A stretch of 64,000 nt of DNA from Stictocephala bisonia (Eukaryota; Arthropoda; Insecta; Hemiptera; Membracidae). A model generated the notes under the pieces. It was given only the letters and a program-made list of their open reading frames with translations, was not told the origin of the DNA and did not search any database. The stretch spans positions 2,604,001-2,668,000 of the forward strand of contig JAQJVL010000057.1 in NCBI GenBank assembly GCA_035578905.1. The letters run 5' to 3'. Of the stretch, positions 49,666 through 59,416 are shown piece after piece; positions within the stretch are counted from its first letter, which is position 1, and every line of letters starts with the position of its first letter. A program made the translations under genes and the position numbers.

Positions 49666-51261
49666 GTGCACCACACTTACTGGCCATATTAAAACTGAAA
49701 CCTCCTTTCAGAATTTCAGTACGGAACCTACCTAAGTTTAAATATTTTAACAATTTTTATCCAGCATCCAGCTAAACTCGAACAAAGAAAAACAATATTT
49801 CTTAAAATATTTAGATGAAAATTTAGTGTAGATGACAACTGATTTGCAAAAATCCATTCTGATAAGAATTATTTATGGCACTAACGGTTTAATTTGATTT
49901 CAGTACCAATATTTCAGGATGCAGTCATACAGCAATCATTACATTTTCCGAGTTTCTAACCTAATCCACCGATGTTACGTTAAGCTAGGAAGGCAAAGAA
50001 ATTTGTGAATTTTAATCTACTTAGAAATGAAATCTTAAAACACTAAACAAATTCTAGAAAAGCATAATATGCAGTGTTTTCTTGTCTTGGTCTGTAACAA
50101 AGTTTATAATAAACACTCAACAATTCAATTTTCCATTATTTGTTTTCACTTTACATTTGGCCACGACGACTATTGTTAAACAGGACAGTTAAATGATCAT
50201 AATCCGTAATTAATCTAACACGGTCATAAAAACTACGCTAATTTGTAGAACCTATACTATGGTTTGTTCTACTTTTTTACTGTATCTATACAGTAAAAGT
50301 GTACTCTAGTTTGTACTCACAACCAGCTAGATGGAAAATCGACTGAACACAATGTTTTAATTGGACTCGCCCTAAAACAAATGAAACCGGATGACTTCAC
50401 TGGTGAATGTTGCTGTAACTGATCTTTAAAGCCTATTTACCAACATCATGAATTGATCAGGATTCACATAATTAACAACAGAGTTAAGGATATTTTGGTT
50501 TTACCCCTTAAAAAATTTGATGTCATCTGACAATGAGAAGTAGCTGTGCAAGAAAATTTGTTTTGAAACATTAGATGTTTTAGTGAAATAATGAGAAAAA
50601 TTCGCAGTTTTCTTAGTTATGCTGTATCATAACAACGAAGAATATCCAGTAATCGATCATGTAATTTTGGACCCGGTTTATCATTTTCTTGGATTTGACA
50701 ACCTAATAGGCTCATTAATCTTAGGAAGAAATTTTAGATCTATTCTTAGGGAGTCTGTGAGAGGAGCAGAGAAATATAATTTTATATAAATAAATAGATA
50801 TATTTTGTTTTAGGAATATTTTTATCAATTACAAGTTTTAAAGCTAAAACGCTATTTAAAACGTTGAATATAATAATCCTAAATTAATAAGTTGATTATA
50901 TGCCCCGAAAACAGTCGACTATTCTTCTTTTTCATTAAAAGGACTTATTTTAATCTACACCACTAAAATTATAATAACTTATAACGTTTTAATGATATTT
51001 ATAAGAAGTCTTAGCAAGGGATGTTTGAAACTATTTAGGCATACAGTTACATAATAATTTGATGCCATCCACATTCTATGATTCTTATTTGTGAAAACAG
51101 CTTGATCTCATCAGGGCGAATCACTTGGCTCAGTTTTACCATTCATCAATTATATTTAGACTTAATTCACAATGAATTACTAACTACTGATGGAATATCG
51201 CCAAGATTTTAGTGCAACTAGGTTATAATAAGATTTAATAAAAATAATAAGTTATAATAAG
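49666..51261. other. AT-rich non-coding stretch, nothing recognised
   Basis: A short perfect hairpin (TTTACTGTAT-CT-ATACAGTAAA) lies near 50277-50298. No gene is supported. Confidence 0.4.
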
Positions 51262-51415
51262 GCCTCTTGCTAGCTTAGTGGTTAACTTTTCTTATTCATA
51301 AGCAGAGAGTCATGGGTTCAAATCCCGAGAGGTCCACAGAAAATTTCCTTTTAGATAAAGTAAAAATTCCCCTGGCGTAAATAGGGAAAAAATTCAAGCT
51401 CAGTATGAAGTGAGA
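51262..51415 (+). mobile_element. tRNA-derived SINE (family S1), copy 2
   Basis: The head is a near-complete tRNA shape. The 7-bp acceptor arms GCCTCTT and GAGAGGT pair with two wobbles, with an A box TAGCTTAGTGGT (51271-51282) and a B box GGTTCAAATCC (51315-51325). After it come CCCTGGCGTAAATAGGG and AAATTCAAGCTCAG, matching the tail of the copy at 2466-2637. The SINE tail argues against a functional tRNA. Confidence 0.78.
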
Positions 51416-52322
51416 AAATTTGTTTGACAGAAAATACACTACATATGGTTAATGTTTTTTGTGACAAAATCTAATTTAATAAATACTAGTACCACAGATA
51501 AATAACGGTACGGTTTTTTATCTGTGCTAGAACGTTTATTTAATAGGTCAAGCCAAATAGTACGAGATCAAAGATTAGAGAGTACAAATAAAGTTGCGTT
51601 TATAGTATGGTCAAGATCAAGTAGATTGGCACATAACAGTTGTAATACATAGTGGGCATACAGATGATACGCGAGAGAGCAACCGACGCTTAGGTTCATC
51701 AATATTTCTATATAGTGCATGTGCATTTATGGGTATCTCCAAAACAACTTACAAAAAATGTAACTATTAAATGCGATTTTTTTGTTTCTGCATATTTTAA
51801 TAATCACATCATCTGGTCTTGGTCAATTCAAACTGCGAATTACACACTGTGATGGTGTCGGTGTTAGGGGGTGCGTAATATTATATGAATTTTTTTTAAT
51901 TTAAATTGCTTAAATTTTAAATATAAATCAAGAGTTGTTTCACAAACTGAAAATTGGTTTTCTTTGAAAATTAAGCTATGATACCTGAAAGTGTGTGCGC
52001 CTATACGCACGCATGCTTGCGGCCAGTGGTCGTGGTTGTGTCGGAAGACGTGATAGTTGGACCGTAGACTCCACAATCCGAAATGTAAATCACTGAGCTG
52101 ACAGCAGATTGGTTACTGTACGATAGAAGTCAATGGGTTGTTAACACAGCGTTTTCACTATGAATAAGTATAATGATAAAATGTTTGCTTATCATTGATC
52201 TTCTAATCAACTGCCTTGCGATAACAAGTTGATCTAGGTTGAAATTGAAAGGTAAAGGAGGTCTTATTTTACCAGCTAATATTAGGGATAAGAAGCTCTG
52301 TCGACTTAACCTGGGGTCCAAC
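51416..52322. other. Non-coding stretch before the hAT-like insertion
   Basis: AT-rich sequence with no supported coding. GGTCCAAC at 52315-52322 is the left target copy of the next element. Confidence 0.4.
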
Positions 52323-53529
52323 CAGGGCCGTATACAATTAGGATTGTATACCAGGTGACGTACCTAGCGTTGACGGCACCCGGGGCAAAAGAGGTCTTGA
52401 GGCCCCCTGCCTCCTCGTAGCAAAAACATTGACTGTGTGGTAACCTGAGTTATGTCGGAATGGATCACAGATAGTTAAAAAATAAGACTCCATTAATTTT
52501 TTTTTTTTTAGAATACAGAAACTTGATTCTTTTGGTGGGGCAGTCATATCTCTCCGATAGGTCTCAAATAACCAAAGTAGACTTTTCGATAAAAACAAAA
52601 TCAGAAAATTTTCTTAGGGTATATCACTCGAGAACAAGTTAAATACAACAATCAAACAGGTAAAATAATTTAAACACGATAAAACAGCATGGTGGCGCTG
52701 CCATGGAAGACAAGGCACGCATGCACAGTACGCTAAGTTGGCCTGGAGATCTATTACACGCGGGACGTGCTTGTGGGCAAGTCGCAAATAACAAACCGAT
52801 TGGATGTTCACGAGGATGTCCACATCAACATATCTATGTCTAAAATCCCATATATTACACGGGAGAACTTGTTCGTGAGCATGCTGATGTGCACATGCTC
52901 TTGAACATGACCTCACGTGTAATACACCCTTGAGGACAAAAAAACCAAAAACAGTCACATCCCCCAAAAAAGAATAAGCCCCACAAGGATTTATTCTTGA
53001 ACCCATTATATTTATTTTATATATCAATAACATTATCTGACTACCTTCCAGGCAAGCTCCGTACTATCTTCACAGATGATAATTCCATTTTGACGTCTCA
53101 TAAAGAATTAAATGACTTAGAACAGGAATCCTTCCTTAACAGTAAGGCCCCTTCTCAAAACTTATCAAGCATCAATCTCCGTATAAATCCACAAATCCCC
53201 AATTTCTTCACATCATGGAAAAATAGAAAACAATTACTAATCAGATTATGTTCACAAAGTACATCTGTAAAACTTCCTTCCGTTGAACTTGATACGAATG
53301 TGATCAGGGAATCACAGTTTGTTGATTACTTTGGAGTGAGACTGTACTCAGGTGGAACGACCATGTTGATAAATAATTGGCAAAACAACTTTCTGCCAAC
53401 AATTTTGTTTTGAAAAGCATTTCTTCCTTAAATAACATTGTTTTGTCAAAGCTGGTTACTTTGGATTAATAAGGTACTCAATCGTACTCTGGAGCATATA
53501 TATTTACAATAGGCTAACATAAGGTAATG

Positions 53530-54135
53530 GCACCAGTAGTTGACCATGCACTAGTAGTTGACCATTTTTTATGAAAATTTAAGAAATAAGGATTCTGTAT
53601 GTTGCAGCCAGTGTAAAAAAAATCTTAGAGTACCTGCAGCCATCTAACAGCAAGTGCTAGAAGCTCAGAACCCCAATGCATTGTGGGTAGCCATAGTTGA
53701 CAGTTGTTGATGAGTGGTTCAGTGATGTGTCATATTTGTTTAATTTTTTATGAGTTTCAGTAAGAAGACGAGCGTTTTATTAGAATTGTAGAAGCCTTAA
53801 AAGTCAATTTATTGGGTAAGTTTTACATTCAATCTTTTTCTAAATGTATTTTCTTTTGTTTCCAAGTGTTTCTAAGAACATAACCTCTAAACTGATATGA
53901 TTTTTGGGGGTGGTCATCTACTGAATGGTTTTATAAAAAAGAATCAGTAGTTGACCAGGGTGGTCAACTACTGATTCAATTGACTTAATATTATTATTGT
54001 GTTATAAATGTATTTTCATATCCAACTATGCCATATGAAAGTACAGCACTTGCCCAGAGTTAGAAAATGTGATGGGTTTCAGTAGTGGACCACATGGTCA
54101 ATTACTGAAACATGAGGTGGTCAACTTTTAAAACA
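53530..54135. repeat. Left subterminal repeats of the pogo-type element
   Basis: Copies of (C/G)AGTAGTTGACCA or its inverse lie near 53533, 53552, 53914, 53946, 53961, 54080, 54097 and 54117, some with one or two changes. Two pairs face each other: CAGTAGTTGACCAGGGTGGT then CAACTACTG, and CAGTAGTGGACCACATGGTC then AATTACTG. They are candidate transposase binding sites. Confidence 0.8.
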
Positions 54136-54405
54136 CACCTTCTTCAGAAGGACTTTGTCTTCAACTGATTTGGAAAATCACATATAACTTATTGATTGTA
54201 AATTATCTTTTTTAACTGGATGTTAATGTATGTAGGCTAAAGTGCTTGTAGGACATATTAACAAAGAAAGTTTATAAAGAGTAAAATAGATAATTCCATC
54301 ATTTAAAAAATAATATTGGTGTCGTTTATTTCCAAAACTAGGGATACCACAAGTTTAACGAAAAATTTGACAACTTCTTTTTTTCAGGATAAATATTATT
54401 CCAAG

Positions 54406-56879
54406 ATGCCTGGAAACAAGAATACGTTTTTAAATTACAGTGAAGATGCTATGAAAGCTGCAGTTGAAGATGTTCGTTTGCACAAAATTTCTATCCGGGC
54501 AGCTGCAAAGAAATTCGGAGTCCCCAGAACAACTTTAAAATATAAATTAGAGGGTAAATCACCAATTGAAAGAAAAATGGGCCCTCCTTCCATTCTTTCA
54601 AGCAAAGAGGAGGCTGAAATAAGCAGATGGGTGGAGAAAATGGCACAGGCCGGTTTCCCGGTCACTGTTGAACAACTATGCATCAGTGTTGAGAAGTACA
54701 TAAAAGATTTGAAGCGTGTTACTCCTTTCAAAGAAGGAAAACCAGGCAGGACATGGGTTATAGGTTTTCTTCGGAGAAATCCTTTGATTTCAAAAAGGGT
54801 GTCTCAAAATCTAACTGTCTCACGGGCAGCAGTGACGAAAGGAAACATACTGAATTGGTTTTCAGAAGTAGAGTCCCACATTACAAAAGAGCTAGGTGAT
54901 GATAGGATCTTGGAAGACCCGTCTCGTCTATTCAATTGTGATGAGTCAGCATTTTTTTTAAATCCTAAAGGACCCAAAGTGCTTGCTAAAAGAGGAGATA
55001 AGACAGTCTATCAAAAAGTTAATGTTGATGAAAAAGAGTGCATTACAGTGTTGGTAACTGGTAGTGCAAGTGGCTTAGTAGCTCCAACAACTTGTGTATA
55101 CAAATATAAGCGTGTACCTCAAGATATCGCAGACAATTTCCCTAAGGATTGGGGAATTGGGAAAACTGATTCAGGATGGATGACATGCGGGGCATTTTTT
55201 GAATTCATTGCCGATATATTCCATCCATGGTTGGTAGAAAAACAAATAACTTTTCCAGTTATCCTTTTCGTGGATGGCCATGCGTCCCATTTAAGTTTAC
55301 AAACAAGCCAATTTTGCGAAAAAAATGGAATAATTTTGGTGGCCTTGTTACCTAACGCCACCCATATTTTACAGCCCATGGATGTTGCTGTGTTCAGGAG
55401 CCTCAAAGAAGCATGGAGGAAAAAAGTCCACCAATGGAGAATGGACAACGTTTCTCAAGGAGGTTCTCATATTCTAAAAAAAAAGATTTTGCAAAGTTAC
55501 TGCAGGAAGTGATTGCTCAGAATATTACAGAAACTATGTTGTCAAACGGATTCAAGAAATGTGGGCTGTACCCATGGAATCCACATGCAGTTGAGGTACC
55601 AGGCCAAGGATCCAATGAACAAGATGAAAATAACGCATCCAAGATGAGGAAAAAATACTTGGCCCAAGGTTTAGATTTTCTGAATGGAATGATAGGAAGA
55701 GAAAAGCTCAACGTTTTTGTGGCATCATCCGAAAACTGGAGTGGAGATTTATTGGATACCTCTCTCTTCAATTTATGGAGAGAAACCAAACTGGAGCTAG
55801 AAAAACTTTCTTCAGAAACCGAGCCTTATGTTGCTAGAGGAAATGTTTGTAATGTGACATTTAGGGATGATGCTTCAGAATTAAGTGACTTTGACCCAAT
55901 TGATTCACAACCAGTTCAGTCTGTAAGAACAGAAGGTCTACCACAAGCAACAGAGGCATCCACTAGTGTCGGTGCTGAGTTATCAACTTACCTCAATTCT
56001 TCAGAATTTCCCTGTGACATAACCAATATAGATGAAGTTTCTATAATGAACATGGATGTCAATATTGACGTGCACCCGAATGATCCAGTTCAGACTTTGA
56101 AGGAAGGAGGTCTGCCACAAGCAACAGGGGCATCAACCATTCTCGCTGATGAGTCACGTACACCCCACAAACACAATTCACGAGTATCAGAAAATTCAGA
56201 ACATTCACTGAATAATGGAAACGTAGCAGGGCCATCAAAAGGGGGAATACCAAGTCCATTTAAAAGGCACTTCTTTTATCCTATATTAGAAGAACACAAG
56301 AAAAAAAGGATAGTAAAAGAAAGAATGCCAACGATTGTATCAGGAAAAATGTGTCAACAATATTTTGAAAATAAAAGAAAGAAGAAAGAAGAACTTGAGC
56401 GGTTAAAGCTAGAAAGAGCCACTGAAAGACAACGAAAGAAGGAGGAAAAAGAGAGACTAAAGGAAAGTATGGTTCGACCATTGAAACGTAAACAAACTAA
56501 AAAGGCATCAAACATTTCTTCAGATAGCTCTGACACAAGTGTCGAAGTTTCCTCGGGAGAAAGCGTGTTTTCAGAACTTTCGGAAGATGAAAACTCTAAT
56601 GGCCTTAAATTAAAGAAACCCTTATTAAAACAAATAAACGAGTATGTAATTTTCAAGTACGAAAATAACTATTATCCTGGGAAAATAATTGATGTTACTG
56701 AAGATACTGCAACAATTTCATTGATGGTGCGGTGTGGTCGATTATGGAAATGGCCCGAGAGACCTGATGTCCTGGAATACCAGTGGAAACATGTAGAATC
56801 CCACATAAATGAGCCCAGGAAAACCAGTAAAACTCGTAATGTGTACTCCGTTCCTGAGTTGGACTTTTTATGGAATTAG
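54406..56879 (+). CDS. pogo-type transposase (DD35D), one-base frame break
   Basis: The ATG at 54406 lies 19 bases after a good splice acceptor (CTTTTTTTCAG), so a 5' exon is possible. Residues 8-50 form a psq-like helix-turn-helix (SIRAAAKKFGVPRTTLKYKL). Residues about 60-135 form a CENP-B-type second DNA-binding domain (GRTWVIGFLRRNP). The catalytic core has Asp179 (FNCDESAFF), Asp290 (FVDGHASH) and Asp326 (LQPMDVAVF), a DD35D spacing. The frame moves by one base at A9 (55476-55484). With the second frame the product is about 824 residues, including FKKCGLYPWNPHAV, an acidic/serine-rich linker, a basic coiled region and a C-terminal domain (YPGKIIDVTED; WKWPERPDVLEY). It would cut and paste the element in the nucleus. 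The break may be a homopolymer sequencing error. Confidence 0.88.
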
Positions 56880-57059
56880 TTTTTAAAAGTTTTGTGTTAT
56901 GCCTTTTAGTTTTAAGAGTTTGTAACTTAGTATTAATTTTTTTCTGTATTCAAATTAAGAGTGTTAGCATTTTTTAGGAAAAATATCAATAGACAACAGT
57001 AGCTAGTGTTATCAAGTAACTTAAATTAACTGTTTTTATTGTTTCTACATTATTTTAGC

Positions 57060-57335
57060 TATTATCCATATGGTCAACTACTAGTGCTAAATGCGGTCAA
57101 CTACTAATTTTTTTCAGAACTTTCTTGGTCAATTACTGAAGCAAAAACTCAAATTTTTAAACAAAAATTTAAAATAATTATAGTTAATTAAATTGAAATA
57201 CTTTTTAGCAAAACTTTATCTGGAGGTTCTAATTAGTTAATTTAAGTATTCACTGATTCTCTAAAATGTCATGTATGTGGCCAATAAAAAATTATACCTG
57301 AGAAGTGCTCTTAAGTGGTCAACTACTGGTGCCCT
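57060..57335. repeat. Right subterminal repeats of the pogo-type element
   Basis: TGGTCAACTACTAGTGC (57071), CGGTCAACTACTAAT (57093), TGGTCAATTACTGAAGC (57127) and TGGTCAACTACTGGTGC (57316) share one core and one orientation, mirroring the left-end set. Confidence 0.8.
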
Positions 57336-58224
57336 TACCTTATAGTTGTTCTTCAGAAAAGAGCTGTAAGATGTATAACCAACAGAATCATGTAAAATTA
57401 ATTTTAAAGAACTAACCTTACTAACCGCACCTGCTATCTACATGTTTGAACATGTCCTACGTTAACGAAAAACAGCTTGTAAAGGCACATCAGCATTCCA
57501 CAACAGAAACAGAAATGTCAGTCCTTCATTGTTTCATAATTTGAAAATATTTTAAAACAAACCCGAGTATGTTACTCTCTTAATTACCACCTAAGCTAGT
57601 TGAGATAGACGAATTTTAAAAATTCAAAAGGAGGTTTAAAAACTGTTTAATTGAACACTGTTTTTACAAATAGCCTACATAGTTACCTAAATGACCTTTT
57701 ACTAATTTTAATCCATAAAAATCCATATAATTAATCCGTCGACTCCTAAACAAGAAATAAAATGTGATTGTATGATGACAATTGTGATGTTATATATCAA
57801 GCAAATAATTTCGATGATGTACAGATAATCTAGGGGTAACAGATGTATATATACACATCATAATAATGAACGATAGTGGAGAAGACATGATTCTTTAATA
57901 TCGAGGGCGGTTCGCCTTTGATGCGCAGGCTGCCGTCCGATGGTGGTTCGACGGCACCAGTAGTCTGCACAAGTACTGTATCTACTCTTTGTTTAGTATA
58001 ATGCTGGTCACTGTGTAGACATGCTCTATGAAGAGGTTGATTGCTATTTAATTCCTCGTCAGCTTTGAGAATTAGTGTTTATATTATTTTTTGAGGGCTT
58101 TTCTTTAGCCACTTCATTAAATGTTTTTACAACTTATTCACAAAAATTAAGCGCTCCCCTTGGCCGCCGCGCCTGGGGCGACCGGCCCACTCGCCCTCCC
58201 CCTTTGGACGGCCCTGGCTCCAAC

Positions 58225-58729
58225 TAGTGATTGGGCTAGGCAGTATATACAACGATCACTCCTCCAAAGAACAACCGCGCTCGATGTTCCTTGATCTTGC
58301 GATAACGTTGGACCCTCCCATCAAAGTCATTGACAAGAATTATTCGATCAAGTGAAATGTCCGGAATTCACAGGTTATAATGTATTCTGTCACATTTGTA
58401 TTCTGAATGTATAATACTGAGTCACATTCCTCTCAGAATGTGTAAAATAATATGTTAGGTTTATTATCTACTACATATTAAATAAATCATACAGCTACTA
58501 AACTCAATACCTTCATCTATTATGTAAAAATGTAGTATTTTTTCTTTAAAGATTGACTCCAGATCGAGCCCAAACTGGACTTGATCTGGATCGAGCCCAA
58601 AATGGCAACTACAAATTAAAAAAATACATTGTATTTATTTAGCAAATAATATGGTGGAAATAGTAAGAAAATGAAAAAATAAATAATGAAACTTAAAACT
58701 TTTCTCTCAATTACTACATTCTTACATTT
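58225..58729. other. Non-coding stretch after the hAT-like end
   Basis: AT-rich. CCAGATCGAGCCCAAA and GGATCGAGCCCAAA (near 58558 and 58588) form a short imperfect direct repeat. No gene. Confidence 0.4.
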
Positions 58730-58734
58730 AAGAC

Positions 58735-59105
58735 GCCGACACAACGTTGTGCGTATTTTAAGGCGAATATGAATGGTTTTATGAGTGTAGGATGAGTGTG
58801 GATGAGTGTAGTCTGGTTACTAACTGAGTTCAACTGTTCCTCAGAAAGGGCAATTTATTAATAGCCCAATAGCCAGGGCAAGTAAGGGACCTACAGCTTT
58901 ACGTGGAATCCGAACCACGTAGTGCTGGTCTGATTTTCAGCTAATTGACAAGCCTGATACTCAGTTATCTCCTCCACACAACATCCGCACAATGATTACC
59001 ACCCAACATGGACACCCCAGACTTCTCTAGTAGTGTCCACGCCGATAGCAACCACCAAGCGGACACTATGTCGGTATTAAGAGGACCGAGCATACAACCT
59101 ATCGC
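58735..59105 (-). mobile_element. SINE-like repeat (family S2), best-preserved copy
   Basis: It has the full module order: GAGTGTAGGATGAGTGTGGA tandem tail, CTCAGAAAGGGCAATTTATT, GCCCAATAGCCAGGGCAAGT, GGGACCTACAGCTTTACGTG, GAATCCGAACCACG, GTCTGATTTTCAGCTAATTG, CATGGACACCCCAGACTTCT, TAGTGTCCACGCCGATAGCA and GTATTAAGAGGACCG. On the minus strand the TGAGTG-type tandem repeats would be the 3' tail. No clear polymerase III boxes are seen in the head. Confidence 0.78.
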
Positions 59106-59308
59106 CTACAATCTCCCAAACACTTTGTCCCCATGTAGCTATTGAAATGTAATGCATTATATTCGAAGTATCTTAACTTTAATATTAACCACATGGATTT
59201 TTTAATGTGTTTATTTTGTATATCGATCGTCAAGATATGAGTGAAATTCGATGACTGTGTATATTTTCCGTCACAAACACTACATGAATGATTAAACAGT
59301 ATATTCAT

Positions 59309-59340
59309 CATAACATGTGGATTAGATTCCACATGTTATG
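59309..59340. repeat. Perfect 13-bp hairpin
   Basis: CATAACATGTGGA and TCCACATGTTATG are separated by six bases. Confidence 0.8.
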
Positions 59341-59416
59341 GATTAGATACAACATGCAGTTGTAGATATTATTTGTTTCTTAGGCCCTATAACCCATTAA
59401 TCACGCTGACAATATA

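Larger units (their letters stand above)
53522..57340 (+). mobile_element. Full-length pogo-superfamily transposon, 3.8 kb
   Basis: The left end AGGTAATGGCACCAGTAGTT and right end (inverse AGGTAAGGGCACCAGTAGTT) continue as inverted repeats through GACCA. Both sides carry TA (53520-53521 and 57341-57342). Variants of TGGTCAACTACTG recur near both ends in both orientations. The element holds one transposase gene on the plus strand. It sits in a LINE fragment within hAT-like ends, so it is the most recent layer. TA duplication and a DD35D transposase with a psq/CENP-B-type N-terminus define the pogo group. Confidence 0.9.
52985..57690 (+). pseudogene. Jockey-like LINE 3' half, split by the pogo-type element
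   Basis: The left part (52985-53519) starts in the reverse transcriptase with FILEPIIFILYINNI (decayed 'LGPllFllyiNDi') and TIFTDDNSIL (decayed ADD box), then VDYFGVRL. The right part (57343-57690) resumes with VVLQKRAVRCI and ends FKRRFKNCLIEHCFYK-like in shifted frames. The split falls where the LINE reads '...LEHIYLQ' / 'VVLQKRAVR', and the intervening piece is exactly the 53522-57340 element plus its TA. Stops and shifts make this LINE dead, older than its passenger. Confidence 0.75.
52323..58216. mobile_element. hAT-like non-autonomous element carrying nested insertions
   Basis: The left end is CAGGGCCGT (52323-52331) and the right end is ACGGCCCTG (58208-58216), a perfect 9-bp inverted pair. 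It is flanked by GGTCCAAC (52315-52322) and GCTCCAAC (58217-58224), an 8-bp duplication with one mismatch. CAGGG-type ends and 8-bp duplications fit hAT. Both ends continue into GC-rich GGCACCCGGGGCAAAAGAGG-like and GCGCCTGGGGCGACC-like sequence. No hAT transposase is seen. Of the 5.9 kb, most is later insertion: a LINE fragment and, inside that, a pogo-type element. Confidence 0.6.

Noticed and set aside
51262..51334. Functional tRNA gene
   Set aside because: Acceptor arms and both boxes are present, but the following tail matches another SINE copy and there is no immediate T-run terminator.
52748..52925. Possible small MITE with ATTACACG-type inverted words
   Set aside because: The inverted words are short and interrupted, and no target duplication could be found within the hAT-like segment.
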